Source of the DNA: Mycolicibacterium stellerae | GTDB lineage: Bacteria; Actinomycetota; Actinomycetes; Mycobacteriales; Mycobacteriaceae | Length of the DNA: 64,000 bases | Reading direction: 5' to 3' | Assembly (NCBI RefSeq): GCF_003719305.1 | Contig: NZ_RARC01000014.1 | Coordinates: forward strand, 1-64,000 | In this document: positions 18,336 to 26,769 of the stretch, piece by piece | Numbering within the stretch: the first letter of the stretch is position 1 | Layout of the letters: every line of letters begins with the position of its first letter | The notes under the pieces: model-generated | What the model saw: only the letters and a program-made list of their open reading frames with translations | Database searches by the model: none | What the model was told of the DNA's origin: nothing | Program-made: the position numbers and the translations under genes

Positions 18336-18907
18336 CAACATCCCGAAGAGCGCCAGTCGAGTCTATTGAGCCCCACACGCCGGGCAGGCGGGATGTTGGG
18401 CCCAGCCGGTAGTCGACCAGGCTGGTGTATCCGTCCTTCTGCATGCATGCTGTGCAGCGCGCACACAGGGGCGCCCGGCCAGTCGGCCTTGGTCTCGGCG
18501 GAAAGCGTGTCACGTCGGTAAGCGTCGACGGTGTGAATGTGGATGTGCTCGCGCGCGTCATCGAAGTCAAGGTCCAGCCGCCGATCGCAACCAATACACC
18601 GTCCGCGGGAGTGCAACAGGATTCTGGCCGCGGCCACCGGGCTGTGCCCGAATCGCGTGTATTGGTCGCCTCCAAATTTGCAGTCGTCCAACGCCAGTGC
18701 CATCCGAATCGCCATCTCGCCGTGCAACACCCATTCGTGACGCGGGTCAGCGTCCCACCGGAAGCCGGTCATCATCACCAGTGTTTCGAGGTCGACCAAG
18801 CCGAGAGAGCGCAGCGGCGACGGTTCGATCTTGGCGCGTGCGGGATTGTCGTCGGCACCGACGCGGCCGAGCTCTGTGAGCACGGATGCCGGGTCGGTGT
18901 TCAGCAC
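18335..18907 (-). CDS. Hypothetical protein with Cys/His cluster, HNH-like
   Basis: 190 residues from GTG 18907. The centre has CIGCDRRLDLDFDDAREHIHIHTVDAYRR, a CxxC followed by a His-rich strand, and later CALHSMH, reminiscent of treble-clef/HNH folds, though the full HNH motif cannot be confirmed. The N-terminal half contains WVLHGEMAIRMALALDDCKFGGDQY. The start region overlaps that of the divergent gene on the other strand by about 11 bases, so one of the two starts may be wrong. Function unknown. Confidence 0.6.
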   Translation of the reverse strand: MLNTDPASVLTELGRVGADDNPARAKIEPSPLRSLGLVDLETLVMMTGFRWDADPRHEWVLHGEMAIRMALALDDCKFGGDQYTRFGHSPVAAARILLHSRGRCIGCDRRLDLDFDDAREHIHIHTVDAYRRDTLSAETKADWPGAPVCALHSMHAEGRIHQPGRLPAGPNIPPARRVGLNRLDWRSSGC

Positions 18908-19274
18908 AAAGACGAAGGAAGGTCATCTGATCGAGGGGCTGCAGGACTGGGTTCACCTCTCTGAAATCCACACGATGTTTGCGTTCGACCATCACAGGCC
19001 AACACGGCCGGTCGCCGAGGCGCAACAACTGACGCTGCGCATGATCCGCGAACTCGTCACGGAGGGTCAGTCCATCCTCGGTGAACCAGACAATAAGCGC
19101 CCGTCCCGATTCGAAGCATGGGACATACCCCTCGATGAGGCGATGGCCGAGATCGAGCACAAGTACGTGACAAATTTCGGAGACCGGTGGAACTGGGTGA
19201 CCTGCGCATGGTTGCAGCTCACCGAAAGAGGAAAGGCATTGGCGCTGCGGCTGTATCACGCCGACGAACCGTAA
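18897..19274 (+). CDS. Hypothetical protein
   Basis: About 125 residues from GTG 18897; the frame is open to 18831 but the earlier part looks non-coding. The conserved-looking core reads EGHLIEGLQDWVHLSEIH, PLDEAMAEIEHKYV and WNWVTCAWLQLTERG. It is soluble, without signal peptide. The start is uncertain because no good ribosome binding site is seen and it overlaps the divergent gene. Function not recognised. Confidence 0.55.
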   Translation: MFSTKTKEGHLIEGLQDWVHLSEIHTMFAFDHHRPTRPVAEAQQLTLRMIRELVTEGQSILGEPDNKRPSRFEAWDIPLDEAMAEIEHKYVTNFGDRWNWVTCAWLQLTERGKALALRLYHADEP

Positions 19275-19640
19275 GCGATATCCGTTTGGCTCCGGTCCCG
19301 CTAGAGGCGGGTACTTCTCGATGTAGTCGCGCAGGGCGTAGCAGGCTTCGCGGGCTCACCAACACCCGAAAACGCGAGCCAAGCCAAGTCAGGTGATAGG
19401 CAGTCCTCAGGTACGCCTCAGCGGTAAGCGGTCTCGAAGTGTCAATCGAGAACCAAGATGTGTGATTGCGGAAAGGCGGCTGTCGGTCACCGGGGTGCGC
19501 AGTAGATGCAAGTAGAGCGGCAAGCGCCGACGGCGAACCTCTCCCGCGACCGAGGGGTTAGGCGCGCCCACTACCGCGCTGCGGATCCAGCGCCGCGGGC
19601 CGTCACCGGAAGCGACAACGCAGATCCCCGAGCCGGAGAC
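19275..19640. other. 366-bp stretch without a supported gene
   Basis: Between the hypothetical gene ending at 19274 and the 3' end of the thioredoxin-fold gene at 19641 no frame has coding character on either strand. The codon-position GC bias typical of this window is absent. It may be decayed sequence; no repeat, operator or strong hairpin was noticed. Confidence 0.5.
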
Positions 19641-20333
19641 CTAGCGCCGCTTTGAGCCCGGCAGTTGATCGAGCCAATCCGATTCCCCGTCGACGGGTCC
19701 GCCATCGATAACCACGAGCGGGACGCCGGGCTCGGGAAACTGGCGCAGGACCGCGAGGTTGTTGCCTGCGATCGCGCGGGCGTCGTAACCGATCGGCAGG
19801 CCCAGTCTGATCAGTTCTAGGGCCGGTGGGGGCGCGCCGACCCGGTTGGCCAGCTCGGCGAGTTGGTTGTTGTCGAGATCCGTCGGCCCTCCTTCTTTCG
19901 GCTGTTGTTCGGCCGAAAAGATCAGCTGGACGAAGCGCCACGTGATGTCGCTCGATCGCGACTGGTCCGCCACAACGAAGGCCGCGTAGATCGCCCGGCT
20001 GTCGTATGTGCCGCTGGCCGAGTATTTGTCGAGGAAGTCCACGAAGCGAAGGTTGACGCGCAGCGTGCCGTTCTCGATACGTTCACCGATCTCGTCGCCC
20101 TGCTCGCGGACCATCTTGCCGCTGAACGGGCACATCGGATCCACGTACAGATCGACCACCCCGAGGGCGTTCGGGTCGCCGACGACGATGGCATCCCCCG
20201 CAGGCGCCGCGACGGCCGCCTGGGCAACTCCTGTGACCGGTCCGCACATCAGCAGTGCCATCACCACACCCACGACCGCCCCGAGCGCACTCAGTGTCCG
20301 GTTCACCCGTGTTCCGTCCATGCCTCCCATCAT
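19641..20333 (-). CDS. Exported DsbA-like thioredoxin-fold protein with single-Cys CPFS motif
   Basis: About 230 residues from ATG 20333 (20330 or 20321 possible; none has an ideal ribosome binding site). The N-terminal signal/anchor is ALGAVVGVVMALLMCGPVTGVAQAA. The thioredoxin fold starts VDLYVDPMCPFSGKM, where DsbA has CPxC; here the second Cys is replaced by Ser, so it cannot form the usual active-site disulfide. A cis-Pro loop candidate is EPGVPLVVIDG. The CPxS pattern suggests a reductase-independent, chaperone-like or mixed-disulfide role outside the membrane. Confidence 0.85.
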   Translation of the reverse strand: MMGGMDGTRVNRTLSALGAVVGVVMALLMCGPVTGVAQAAVAAPAGDAIVVGDPNALGVVDLYVDPMCPFSGKMVREQGDEIGERIENGTLRVNLRFVDFLDKYSASGTYDSRAIYAAFVVADQSRSSDITWRFVQLIFSAEQQPKEGGPTDLDNNQLAELANRVGAPPPALELIRLGLPIGYDARAIAGNNLAVLRQFPEPGVPLVVIDGGPVDGESDWLDQLPGSKRR

Positions 20334-20613
20334 GTCGTGCCGTCCAAACAGGGTGACTGCGCGGTCGCCGACGCGGACGAAGCGTCGGCCGAACGCGTCG
20401 GCACACGAGCCCCGTAAGCCTCGCAATTCACACCAGTCCCAGCCCGCCAGCAACACACCACAACCCGTTGAGCGCAAGGTGATTCCGCTGACGTCGGCAA
20501 ACGCCGACGTGACCAAAATCCCCGCCGACACGGCCCGCCGCCGCGCCTGACATGTCGTCCCCGTGCCCTATGTTGGGGCCTCCAGACGAACCCACTGAAT
20601 AGAGGCGAAGTAG

Positions 20614-22047
20614 GTGAACACCATCGCGGAGCTGTCCGCGTCCGAGCTGCTCGAAGTCAACCGCGACCTGCAGGGCTCCCGCGCGATCCGCCTGCTCGCC
20701 ACCACCAACCTCGGCCTCTACGCGACCTTGATGGAGCGCCACCTCGCCGACGGCGCCCTCCCCGAGACCGAACTCGTCGTCCGCCTCGAACGCGACCTCG
20801 CCGCCCTCGACGACGCTCAGTCCGGCCTCGCGCTCATCAAGTCCTGGGCCGCCCAGGGTTGGCTGCACCGCATCGTCGACGAACGCCACGACCACAACGT
20901 CTGCTACCTCACCCAGGACGCCCGCCGCGCCTTGCATTTTCTGAGGGGCATGCGCCGCCAGGACACCATCGCCACCGGCGGCTCCATCACCGGCATCGCC
21001 TCCCGCCTCAAGCAGGTCGCGCTCCGGGTCGACAACGATCCCGCCCGCGTCCGCAAGCACATCGAAGCCGAAATCGCCGCCCTCCACGAAGAACTCGCCC
21101 AGCTCGACGCCGGCCAGCGCCCCCAGCCCGACGTCACCGACTGCTACGACGAGGCCCGCGCCATCGCCCTGCAGATGGAACGCCTCATCACCGACATCGG
21201 CCAGTACGGCACCATGATCGAGCAGGCCACGGCTGCCCTCAACGAGCCCATCGACTCCAACACCGAGTACCGCGACCGCCAGCGTCAGATGTATTCGGAC
21301 TACCAGGCCGCCTGGGATTCCCAGGGCCGCGACTCCCACCGCGCCTTCCTGCGCATGATCAACGACCCCGACCAACGCGCGGAATTCGAAGCCGACGTGG
21401 CCGCCGTCGCCGACGCCCTGCCCGCCCTCGACACCGCCCTGCGCAAGGTCATGGCTGGCTTCTTCGAACTTGTCGGGCACCAGATCGACGAAGTCGAACG
21501 CATCCAGCAGCGCTGCGCCCAACGCGTCAAACGCTTCACCGCCTTCGGCACCATGGAACAGAGCCGCGGCGTCGCCCGCCAACTCAACGAAGCCATCGGC
21601 GCCGCCCGCGCCCTGCTGAAATCCTCCTTCACCGACTCCCGCCTAGACATCGACGTCCCACTTGCGCGCCACGCCATCAGCTCCGTCGGCGCACTGAGCT
21701 TCAAGATCGGCGACCTCTCCAACCCCAAACCCGCCAAACCGGCCGACGGCGAGGTCGACCTCGCCAGCTTCGCCGCGCTGGCCACCCAGGTCGACGCGCC
21801 CGCCATGTCCGAGATGCTCAACGGCGCCCTGCGCGACGGCCCCGTCTCGCTACCCGACGCCGTCGACCTGCTCGACACCGCCTACCTCGGCCACGTCATC
21901 GTGCTGTGGTCCTGGGCCCTCAAACAGCCCAACCCGGACGATACCGAGTCGACCACCGTCCGCTTCCGCTCCCTTGACGGCCACGACCGCGAAATCGCCG
22001 TTCCCCGTTTGACCTTCACCGAACCCATCGCCGGAGTTTCCATATGA
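20614..22047 (+). CDS. mksF: MksF/JetA-like condensin subunit (DUF3375), kleisin-type
   Basis: 477 residues from GTG 20614 (GAGG upstream). The helical sequence, starting near MNTIAELSASELLEVNRDLQG with the later blocks DLAALDDAQSGLALIKSWAAQGWL and GSITGIASRLKQVALRVDNDPARV, matches the DUF3375 family: MksF/MukF-like kleisins and JetA of Wadjet. The kleisin bridges the heads of the SMC dimer. The stop overlaps the next start by ATGA, and the SMC gene follows, giving the standard F-E-B order. Confidence 0.9.
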   Translation: MNTIAELSASELLEVNRDLQGSRAIRLLATTNLGLYATLMERHLADGALPETELVVRLERDLAALDDAQSGLALIKSWAAQGWLHRIVDERHDHNVCYLTQDARRALHFLRGMRRQDTIATGGSITGIASRLKQVALRVDNDPARVRKHIEAEIAALHEELAQLDAGQRPQPDVTDCYDEARAIALQMERLITDIGQYGTMIEQATAALNEPIDSNTEYRDRQRQMYSDYQAAWDSQGRDSHRAFLRMINDPDQRAEFEADVAAVADALPALDTALRKVMAGFFELVGHQIDEVERIQQRCAQRVKRFTAFGTMEQSRGVARQLNEAIGAARALLKSSFTDSRLDIDVPLARHAISSVGALSFKIGDLSNPKPAKPADGEVDLASFAALATQVDAPAMSEMLNGALRDGPVSLPDAVDLLDTAYLGHVIVLWSWALKQPNPDDTESTTVRFRSLDGHDREIAVPRLTFTEPIAGVSI

Positions 22048-22736
22048 CCACCGATGCCGACATCGACTTCTCGTCTCTGCCGCAAGTCGACCAACAGACC
22101 GCCCGCCCGCCCGTCGCACGCCGACCGCGCTTCGACGGCGACGTCTCCGAACTGCCCGACCGCGCCTGCTGGGCCCTGCAGCACCTGCTCACCCGCCGCT
22201 ACCTCAGCGCCGAAGCCGACGCCGACGTCTACAGCTGGGTCCTCGAATACCGCAAGGAACTGTCGATCCGGCTCTCCGAACTCGACCTGATCCTGCGCAT
22301 CGTCGACGGCACCGACATCGCGTTCATCGAACAGGCCCGCTACGAATCCGCCAGGGGTATCAAGGTTTTGCGCCGCGAACCGCTCGGCACTTACGACTCC
22401 ATCCTCGCCCTGCACCTCGCCCAGATGATGCGCGCCGCCGGCGGGCAGACCGTCCTCATCAACCGCGAGGAGATGCACGGCCTGTTCTCCGGCGTCCTCA
22501 ACGACACCGACCGCGACGCCGTCACCTTCGCCGCCCGCATCGACGGCGCCATCGCCCGGCTCGCCGGCCTGGAGATCCTGCGCAAGAGCCGCGACGACGA
22601 GGACAGCTACACCATCTCCCCCGTCATCACCGCCATCATGACCGCCTCGGTCATCACCGAACTGCAGCAGCAGTTCGAACAACTCCTCAACGGCGGCACA
22701 CCAGCAGAACCAGAGGAAGAATCCGACGTTGATTGA
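22044..22736 (+). CDS. mksE: MksE/JetB-like condensin subunit (DUF4194)
   Basis: 230 residues, start ATG 22044 within the mksF stop. It belongs to the small winged-helix KITE subunits: RACWALQHLLTRRYLSAEADADVYSWVLEYRKEL, FIEQARYESARGIKVLRREPLGTYDSILALHLAQ. MksE/JetB dimers bind the kleisin and DNA. The acidic end (EPEEESDVD) precedes the TTG start of the SMC gene, which lies eight bases inside this gene. Confidence 0.9.
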   Translation: MTTDADIDFSSLPQVDQQTARPPVARRPRFDGDVSELPDRACWALQHLLTRRYLSAEADADVYSWVLEYRKELSIRLSELDLILRIVDGTDIAFIEQARYESARGIKVLRREPLGTYDSILALHLAQMMRAAGGQTVLINREEMHGLFSGVLNDTDRDAVTFAARIDGAIARLAGLEILRKSRDDEDSYTISPVITAIMTASVITELQQQFEQLLNGGTPAEPEEESDVD

Positions 22737-25700
22737 ACAGTTCCACCTGTCCCGGCTGCAGGTCATCAACTGGGGCGTCTTCGACGGCTACCACTCCATC
22801 GGGTTCAGCGCAGGCGGTGCCCTGATCGCCGGCGCCTCCGGAAGCGGCAAATCCTCGCTCCTGGACGCGATTTCCCTCGGCTTCCTGCCGTTCAACCGCC
22901 GCAACTTCAACGCCTCCGGCGACAACACCGCCGCCGGTTCCAGCGCCGGACGCCGCACCGTCGACAAGTACGTCCGCGGCGCATGGGGTCAGCGCAGCGA
23001 CGGCGGCACCAGCCGCGTCATGTACCTGCGCGGCGAGGGCACCGCCTGGTCCGCCGTCGCCGTCACCTACAAAAGCGAATCCGGCCGCACCGTCACCGGC
23101 CTCGTCCTCAAATGGCTCACCGGCGAATCCCGCAATGACTCCTCGAGCCGCTACGTCCTCGGCGACGGCGACCTCGACATCGAAGACGTCTGCAACCGCT
23201 GGGCCGCCGGCCGCTTCGACACCGGCGTCTTCAAAGAGGACTGGCGCTTTACCACCAAGGTCGAATCCCAATACCTCGCGCAGCTGTACGCCACGATCGG
23301 CATCCGCGCCTCCGACGCCGCCCAGCAGCTGCTCGGGAAGGCCAAGTCGCTGAAAAGCGTTGGCGGACTGGAACAGTTCGTCCGCGAGTTCATGCTCGAC
23401 GAACCCGACAGCCTGGCCCGACTGCCCGAGGCCCTCAAGCAGATCGATCCGCTCGTCGAGGCGCGCGAGCTGCTCGCCGTCGCGCAGAAGAAACGCAAGA
23501 TCCTGGGCGACATCGAGGCCATCCAGCAGCGCTACGCCTCCGAGTCCTCGGACCTCGGCATCATCGACCTCGTCGACGCACCGATGGTGCGAGCCTTCAC
23601 CGACCACGTCCGCCTGGCGCAGTGTCCCACCCAGATAGAGACGCTCGACAGCACCATCGAGCAGCTCGAGAACGAGTACGAGGACGTCACCCGGTCGCTG
23701 AATCTAGCCAAGGCCGAAGCAGATTCGCTCAATGGGCAGATCAGCGGATCCAGCGCGAACATCGCGCCGTTGCAGTCGCAGGTCACCGCCGCCGAGACCG
23801 AGGCCGAGCAGGTCGAGCGCCGCCGCGCCGCCTACGAGGACCTGCTCACCGCCCAGGACATCGACGCCCCCGATACCGCCGACGAGTTCTGGAACCTGCG
23901 CGAGGAACTGCTGACCGAGGCCACCGAACTGCTCGCCAAGGTGGAACGCAACCGAGAGGCCTCCACCGACGCCGAGTACGCGCAGAAGTCGGCCCGCATC
24001 GCCCGCGACGACGCCGCCAAGGAACTCAAGCGCGTCGAGCACGTCGGCTCGGCGCTGCCGGAGTTCGCGCTCGCGATGCGCGACCACATCAGTTCCGAGG
24101 TCGGCGCAGCCCCCGCCGATCTGCCCTACATTGCCGAACTGCTCGACCTCAAGCCGGACCAGACTCGGTGGCGGCTCGCCGTGGAGAAGGTGCTGCGCGG
24201 CGCGGGCCTGCGCCTGCTGGTGCCCGACCGGCACTGGGAGAAGGTGTTGCGGTTCGTCAACGACACCGACATGCACGGCCGACTGCAGCTGCATCACGTC
24301 CGGACGAAGATGCTCGGTGCCGAACCCGTCGATCCCGAGTCGAATACGTTGGCGGGCAAGCTGTTCGCCGTCGATCCCGCGCATCCGTGTGCGGCCGAGG
24401 CCGTCGACGTCATCACCAACGCCGGAGACCACGTCTGCGTCGACACTCCCGACGTGTTCGCGCGCTTCCGCCGTGCGGTCACCGACACCGGTTTGTACAA
24501 GGACTCCGACCGGCTGGCCGTCAAGGACGACCGGCGGGCGGTCAAGCAGTCCGAGTACCTGTACCAGGGCGACGTCACCGCCAAGATCAACGCGCTGACG
24601 CTGGAACTGCCCGCAGCGGAGGAGACCTACCAGAGGGCGCGCCGCGTCGCCGACGACATCGCCGCGCAGCGCCAGCAGTGGCGCGACCGCGCCGCGGCGT
24701 GCAAGGCGATCTGCGAGCAATATCCGCAGTGGAGCCAGATCGACACCGAGACCGCCGACGGCCACGCCGACCGGCTACGCGAGCAGTACGAGCTGCTGAT
24801 GGCCGAGAACCCCGACCTCGACGCGCTCAACGCCCGTGCCGACGAATGTTGGTCGCAGATCCAGAAGTTCATGACGCGCCGCGGCGCGACCCAGACCCGC
24901 CGCGACAGCCTCGACGAGCGCCGCACCCGGCTGCTGGAACTGCAGGAGCGGCTGTCGCCGGCCTTCGTGTCCGAGCCCCTGACCGAGCTGCTGCGCCGCT
25001 ACGCCGCCGCGCTGCCGGTGCCGTTGGAGTTGCTCGACCCCGAACCGCACCGCGACGCGCTGTTCGCCGCGATCAAGAAGGAACGCGAACAGCTGCGGGA
25101 GAGCCGGCGCCGCTCCTACGACGAATTGGCGCGCATCCTCAATACATTCGACACGTCGTTCCCCGACGCGATCCCCAACGACAGCGACGACTTTGACGAG
25201 CGCGTACACGACTACGTCGCCCTGTGCAGGCACATCGACGAACGTGAACTGCCCGAGGCCTACGAGCGGATGATGCGACTGGTGACCGAACAGGCCCCCG
25301 ACGCGATCCTCACGCTGCATCGCGTCGCCGAGCAGGAGACCCGGCGCATCGCCGATCAGATCGAGCGGGTGAACACCGGCTTGGGTGCGGTGGAGTTCAA
25401 CCGCGGCACCCGGATGACGCTGCGGGCCACCCCGCGGAATCTGGCCGCGGTCGACGAGCTGACTGAGATCGTGCGGTCGATCTCACGGCGTATCGCCGAG
25501 GTGGGGCTGGGCGACAAGCAGGCGATCCTCGATCAGTACGCCGACATTCTGCGGCTGCGCAACCGGCTGGCCTCCGCCGCGCCGGAAGACAGGGCGTGGA
25601 CACGCGACGCGCTGGACGTGCGCAACCGGTTCATGTTCGACTGCGCGGAATGGGCGGGCGATGAGCTAATCCGCACGCACAGCAATGCCGGCGACAACTC

Positions 25701-26088
25701 GGGCGGCGAGCAGGAGAAGCTGATGGCGTTCTGCCTGGCGGGCGCGCTGAGCTTCAACCTGGCCAGCCCCGAAAGCGACGACAACACACCGGTGTTCGCG
25801 CAGCTGATGCTCGACGAGGCGTTTAGCAAGTCCGATCCGCAGTTCGCCCAACAGGCACTGCAGGCGTTCCGCAAGTTCGGCTTCCAGCTGGTGATCGTCG
25901 CGACGGTGCAGAACGCGACCACCATCCAGCCCTACATCGACAGCGTGGTGATGGTCTCGAAGACCGAGGCCACCGGTCGCAACGCCCGCCCCGTAGCGAC
26001 AGTCGCGACAAGGACAATCTCGGAATTCAGCTCGCTGCGGCAGGAGATGCGCGCAAGCGCGAAAGACCGGGTGCCTGCGGGGGTATGA
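22729..26088 (+). CDS. mksB: MksB/JetC-like SMC ATPase
   Basis: 1119 residues from TTG 22729, overlapping mksE by eight bases. Walker A is GASGSGKS at about residues 35-42, the ABC signature NSGGEQEKLMAF near 987 and Walker B QLMLDEAFSKSD near 1028. Long coiled coils lie about 290-430 and 620-790, with a compact hinge-like part between. This is the MukB/MksB/JetC architecture that extrudes DNA loops. In Wadjet and full MksBEFG systems a fourth gene (JetD/MksG) with a Toprim-like nuclease domain cuts circular plasmids; here the next gene is a TetR regulator on the opposite strand. Confidence 0.93.
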   Translation: MIEQFHLSRLQVINWGVFDGYHSIGFSAGGALIAGASGSGKSSLLDAISLGFLPFNRRNFNASGDNTAAGSSAGRRTVDKYVRGAWGQRSDGGTSRVMYLRGEGTAWSAVAVTYKSESGRTVTGLVLKWLTGESRNDSSSRYVLGDGDLDIEDVCNRWAAGRFDTGVFKEDWRFTTKVESQYLAQLYATIGIRASDAAQQLLGKAKSLKSVGGLEQFVREFMLDEPDSLARLPEALKQIDPLVEARELLAVAQKKRKILGDIEAIQQRYASESSDLGIIDLVDAPMVRAFTDHVRLAQCPTQIETLDSTIEQLENEYEDVTRSLNLAKAEADSLNGQISGSSANIAPLQSQVTAAETEAEQVERRRAAYEDLLTAQDIDAPDTADEFWNLREELLTEATELLAKVERNREASTDAEYAQKSARIARDDAAKELKRVEHVGSALPEFALAMRDHISSEVGAAPADLPYIAELLDLKPDQTRWRLAVEKVLRGAGLRLLVPDRHWEKVLRFVNDTDMHGRLQLHHVRTKMLGAEPVDPESNTLAGKLFAVDPAHPCAAEAVDVITNAGDHVCVDTPDVFARFRRAVTDTGLYKDSDRLAVKDDRRAVKQSEYLYQGDVTAKINALTLELPAAEETYQRARRVADDIAAQRQQWRDRAAACKAICEQYPQWSQIDTETADGHADRLREQYELLMAENPDLDALNARADECWSQIQKFMTRRGATQTRRDSLDERRTRLLELQERLSPAFVSEPLTELLRRYAAALPVPLELLDPEPHRDALFAAIKKEREQLRESRRRSYDELARILNTFDTSFPDAIPNDSDDFDERVHDYVALCRHIDERELPEAYERMMRLVTEQAPDAILTLHRVAEQETRRIADQIERVNTGLGAVEFNRGTRMTLRATPRNLAAVDELTEIVRSISRRIAEVGLGDKQAILDQYADILRLRNRLASAAPEDRAWTRDALDVRNRFMFDCAEWAGDELIRTHSNAGDNSGGEQEKLMAFCLAGALSFNLASPESDDNTPVFAQLMLDEAFSKSDPQFAQQALQAFRKFGFQLVIVATVQNATTIQPYIDSVVMVSKTEATGRNARPVATVATRTISEFSSLRQEMRASAKDRVPAGV

Positions 26089-26098
26089 AGCCGTCGGA

Positions 26099-26695
26099 CT
26101 ACTGGAGCTCGAGTCCTGAGCGCACCAGATTGACGCTGTCCGCGACGATCTGGCCGATGTCGCCGGTGGCGCCCCCGCGGCCCCAGTTCTCCACGGCAAC
26201 GACGAGCGCCGCTGCCAGAGCAGCCCCGGCGACCTCTGCCTTCAACGCGATGCCGGGCACGTCGTTGTAGCGCGACCGGACGAAGTCGGTGAGCACCTTC
26301 GCGAACGACGCCTGCACCACCCGCAGGTGACCCGCTGCCCGCTCACCCCCAATCAGCTCCGCCCGCAGCAGCGCCGCCTGCCGCACAACCTCGAGGTCGT
26401 GCGGGAAGCTGACGACGCTCGCCAGCACCGCGTCGAACAGGTTCTCCGACGCGGGCCGCCGCGCAAGAGCTTCCGCCAGCCACTCCAGCTGCGTCTCGTA
26501 GTCCTCGAAGAGCACCGCTTCCTTCGTCGCGAAATGCCGGAAGAACGTGCGCTCGGTGACCCCGGCCTCCGCGGCCAGTTCCGTCACCGTGACATTCGCG
26601 AACCCGTCGCGCTTGAACCGCTCCAGCGCCACCCGGCGCAGCGCGTCCTTCGTCGCCTGGCTGCGCTGAGCATGCAAGTTCACGGGCATCGCCAT
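26099..26695 (-). CDS. TetR-family transcriptional regulator
   Basis: 198 residues from ATG 26695 (ATG 26689 possible). The N-terminal helix-turn-helix reads FANVTVTELAAEAGVTERTFFRHFATKEAVL; the C-terminal ligand domain is helical and not identified. It is transcribed away from the FAD oxidoreductase gene, with a TGTCAG-N2-CTGACA dyad between the two, so it probably represses itself and that enzyme. Its 3' end faces mksB only ten bases away. Confidence 0.92.
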   Translation of the reverse strand: MAMPVNLHAQRSQATKDALRRVALERFKRDGFANVTVTELAAEAGVTERTFFRHFATKEAVLFEDYETQLEWLAEALARRPASENLFDAVLASVVSFPHDLEVVRQAALLRAELIGGERAAGHLRVVQASFAKVLTDFVRSRYNDVPGIALKAEVAGAALAAALVVAVENWGRGGATGDIGQIVADSVNLVRSGLELQ

Positions 26696-26741
26696 AGTCC
26701 CGCGATCGTATCCCACAAATTCGTCAGAACTGCCGCAATTG

Positions 26742-26755
26742 TGTCAGCACTGACA
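26742..26755. promoter_or_regulatory. Putative TetR operator TGTCAG-CA-CTGACA
   Basis: A perfect 6-bp inverted repeat with a 2-bp spacer in the 74-bp divergent gap between the tetR start (26695) and the oxidoreductase start (26770). A related half, TCGTCAGAACTG, lies at 26721-26732. The position suits a repressor controlling both genes. The link to this TetR is inference. Confidence 0.6.
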
Positions 26756-26769
26756 TATTCTGCCGAACC

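Noticed and set aside
23622..25196. 524-aa plus-strand frame inside mksB
   Set aside because: Arg/Ala-rich product of an alternative frame within the SMC gene; the mksB frame carries all ABC motifs.
26089..26098. A jetD/mksG nuclease gene directly after mksB
   Set aside because: mksB is followed within 11 bases by the 3' end of a TetR gene on the opposite strand, and no other frame nearby resembles a Toprim/DUF2220 protein.
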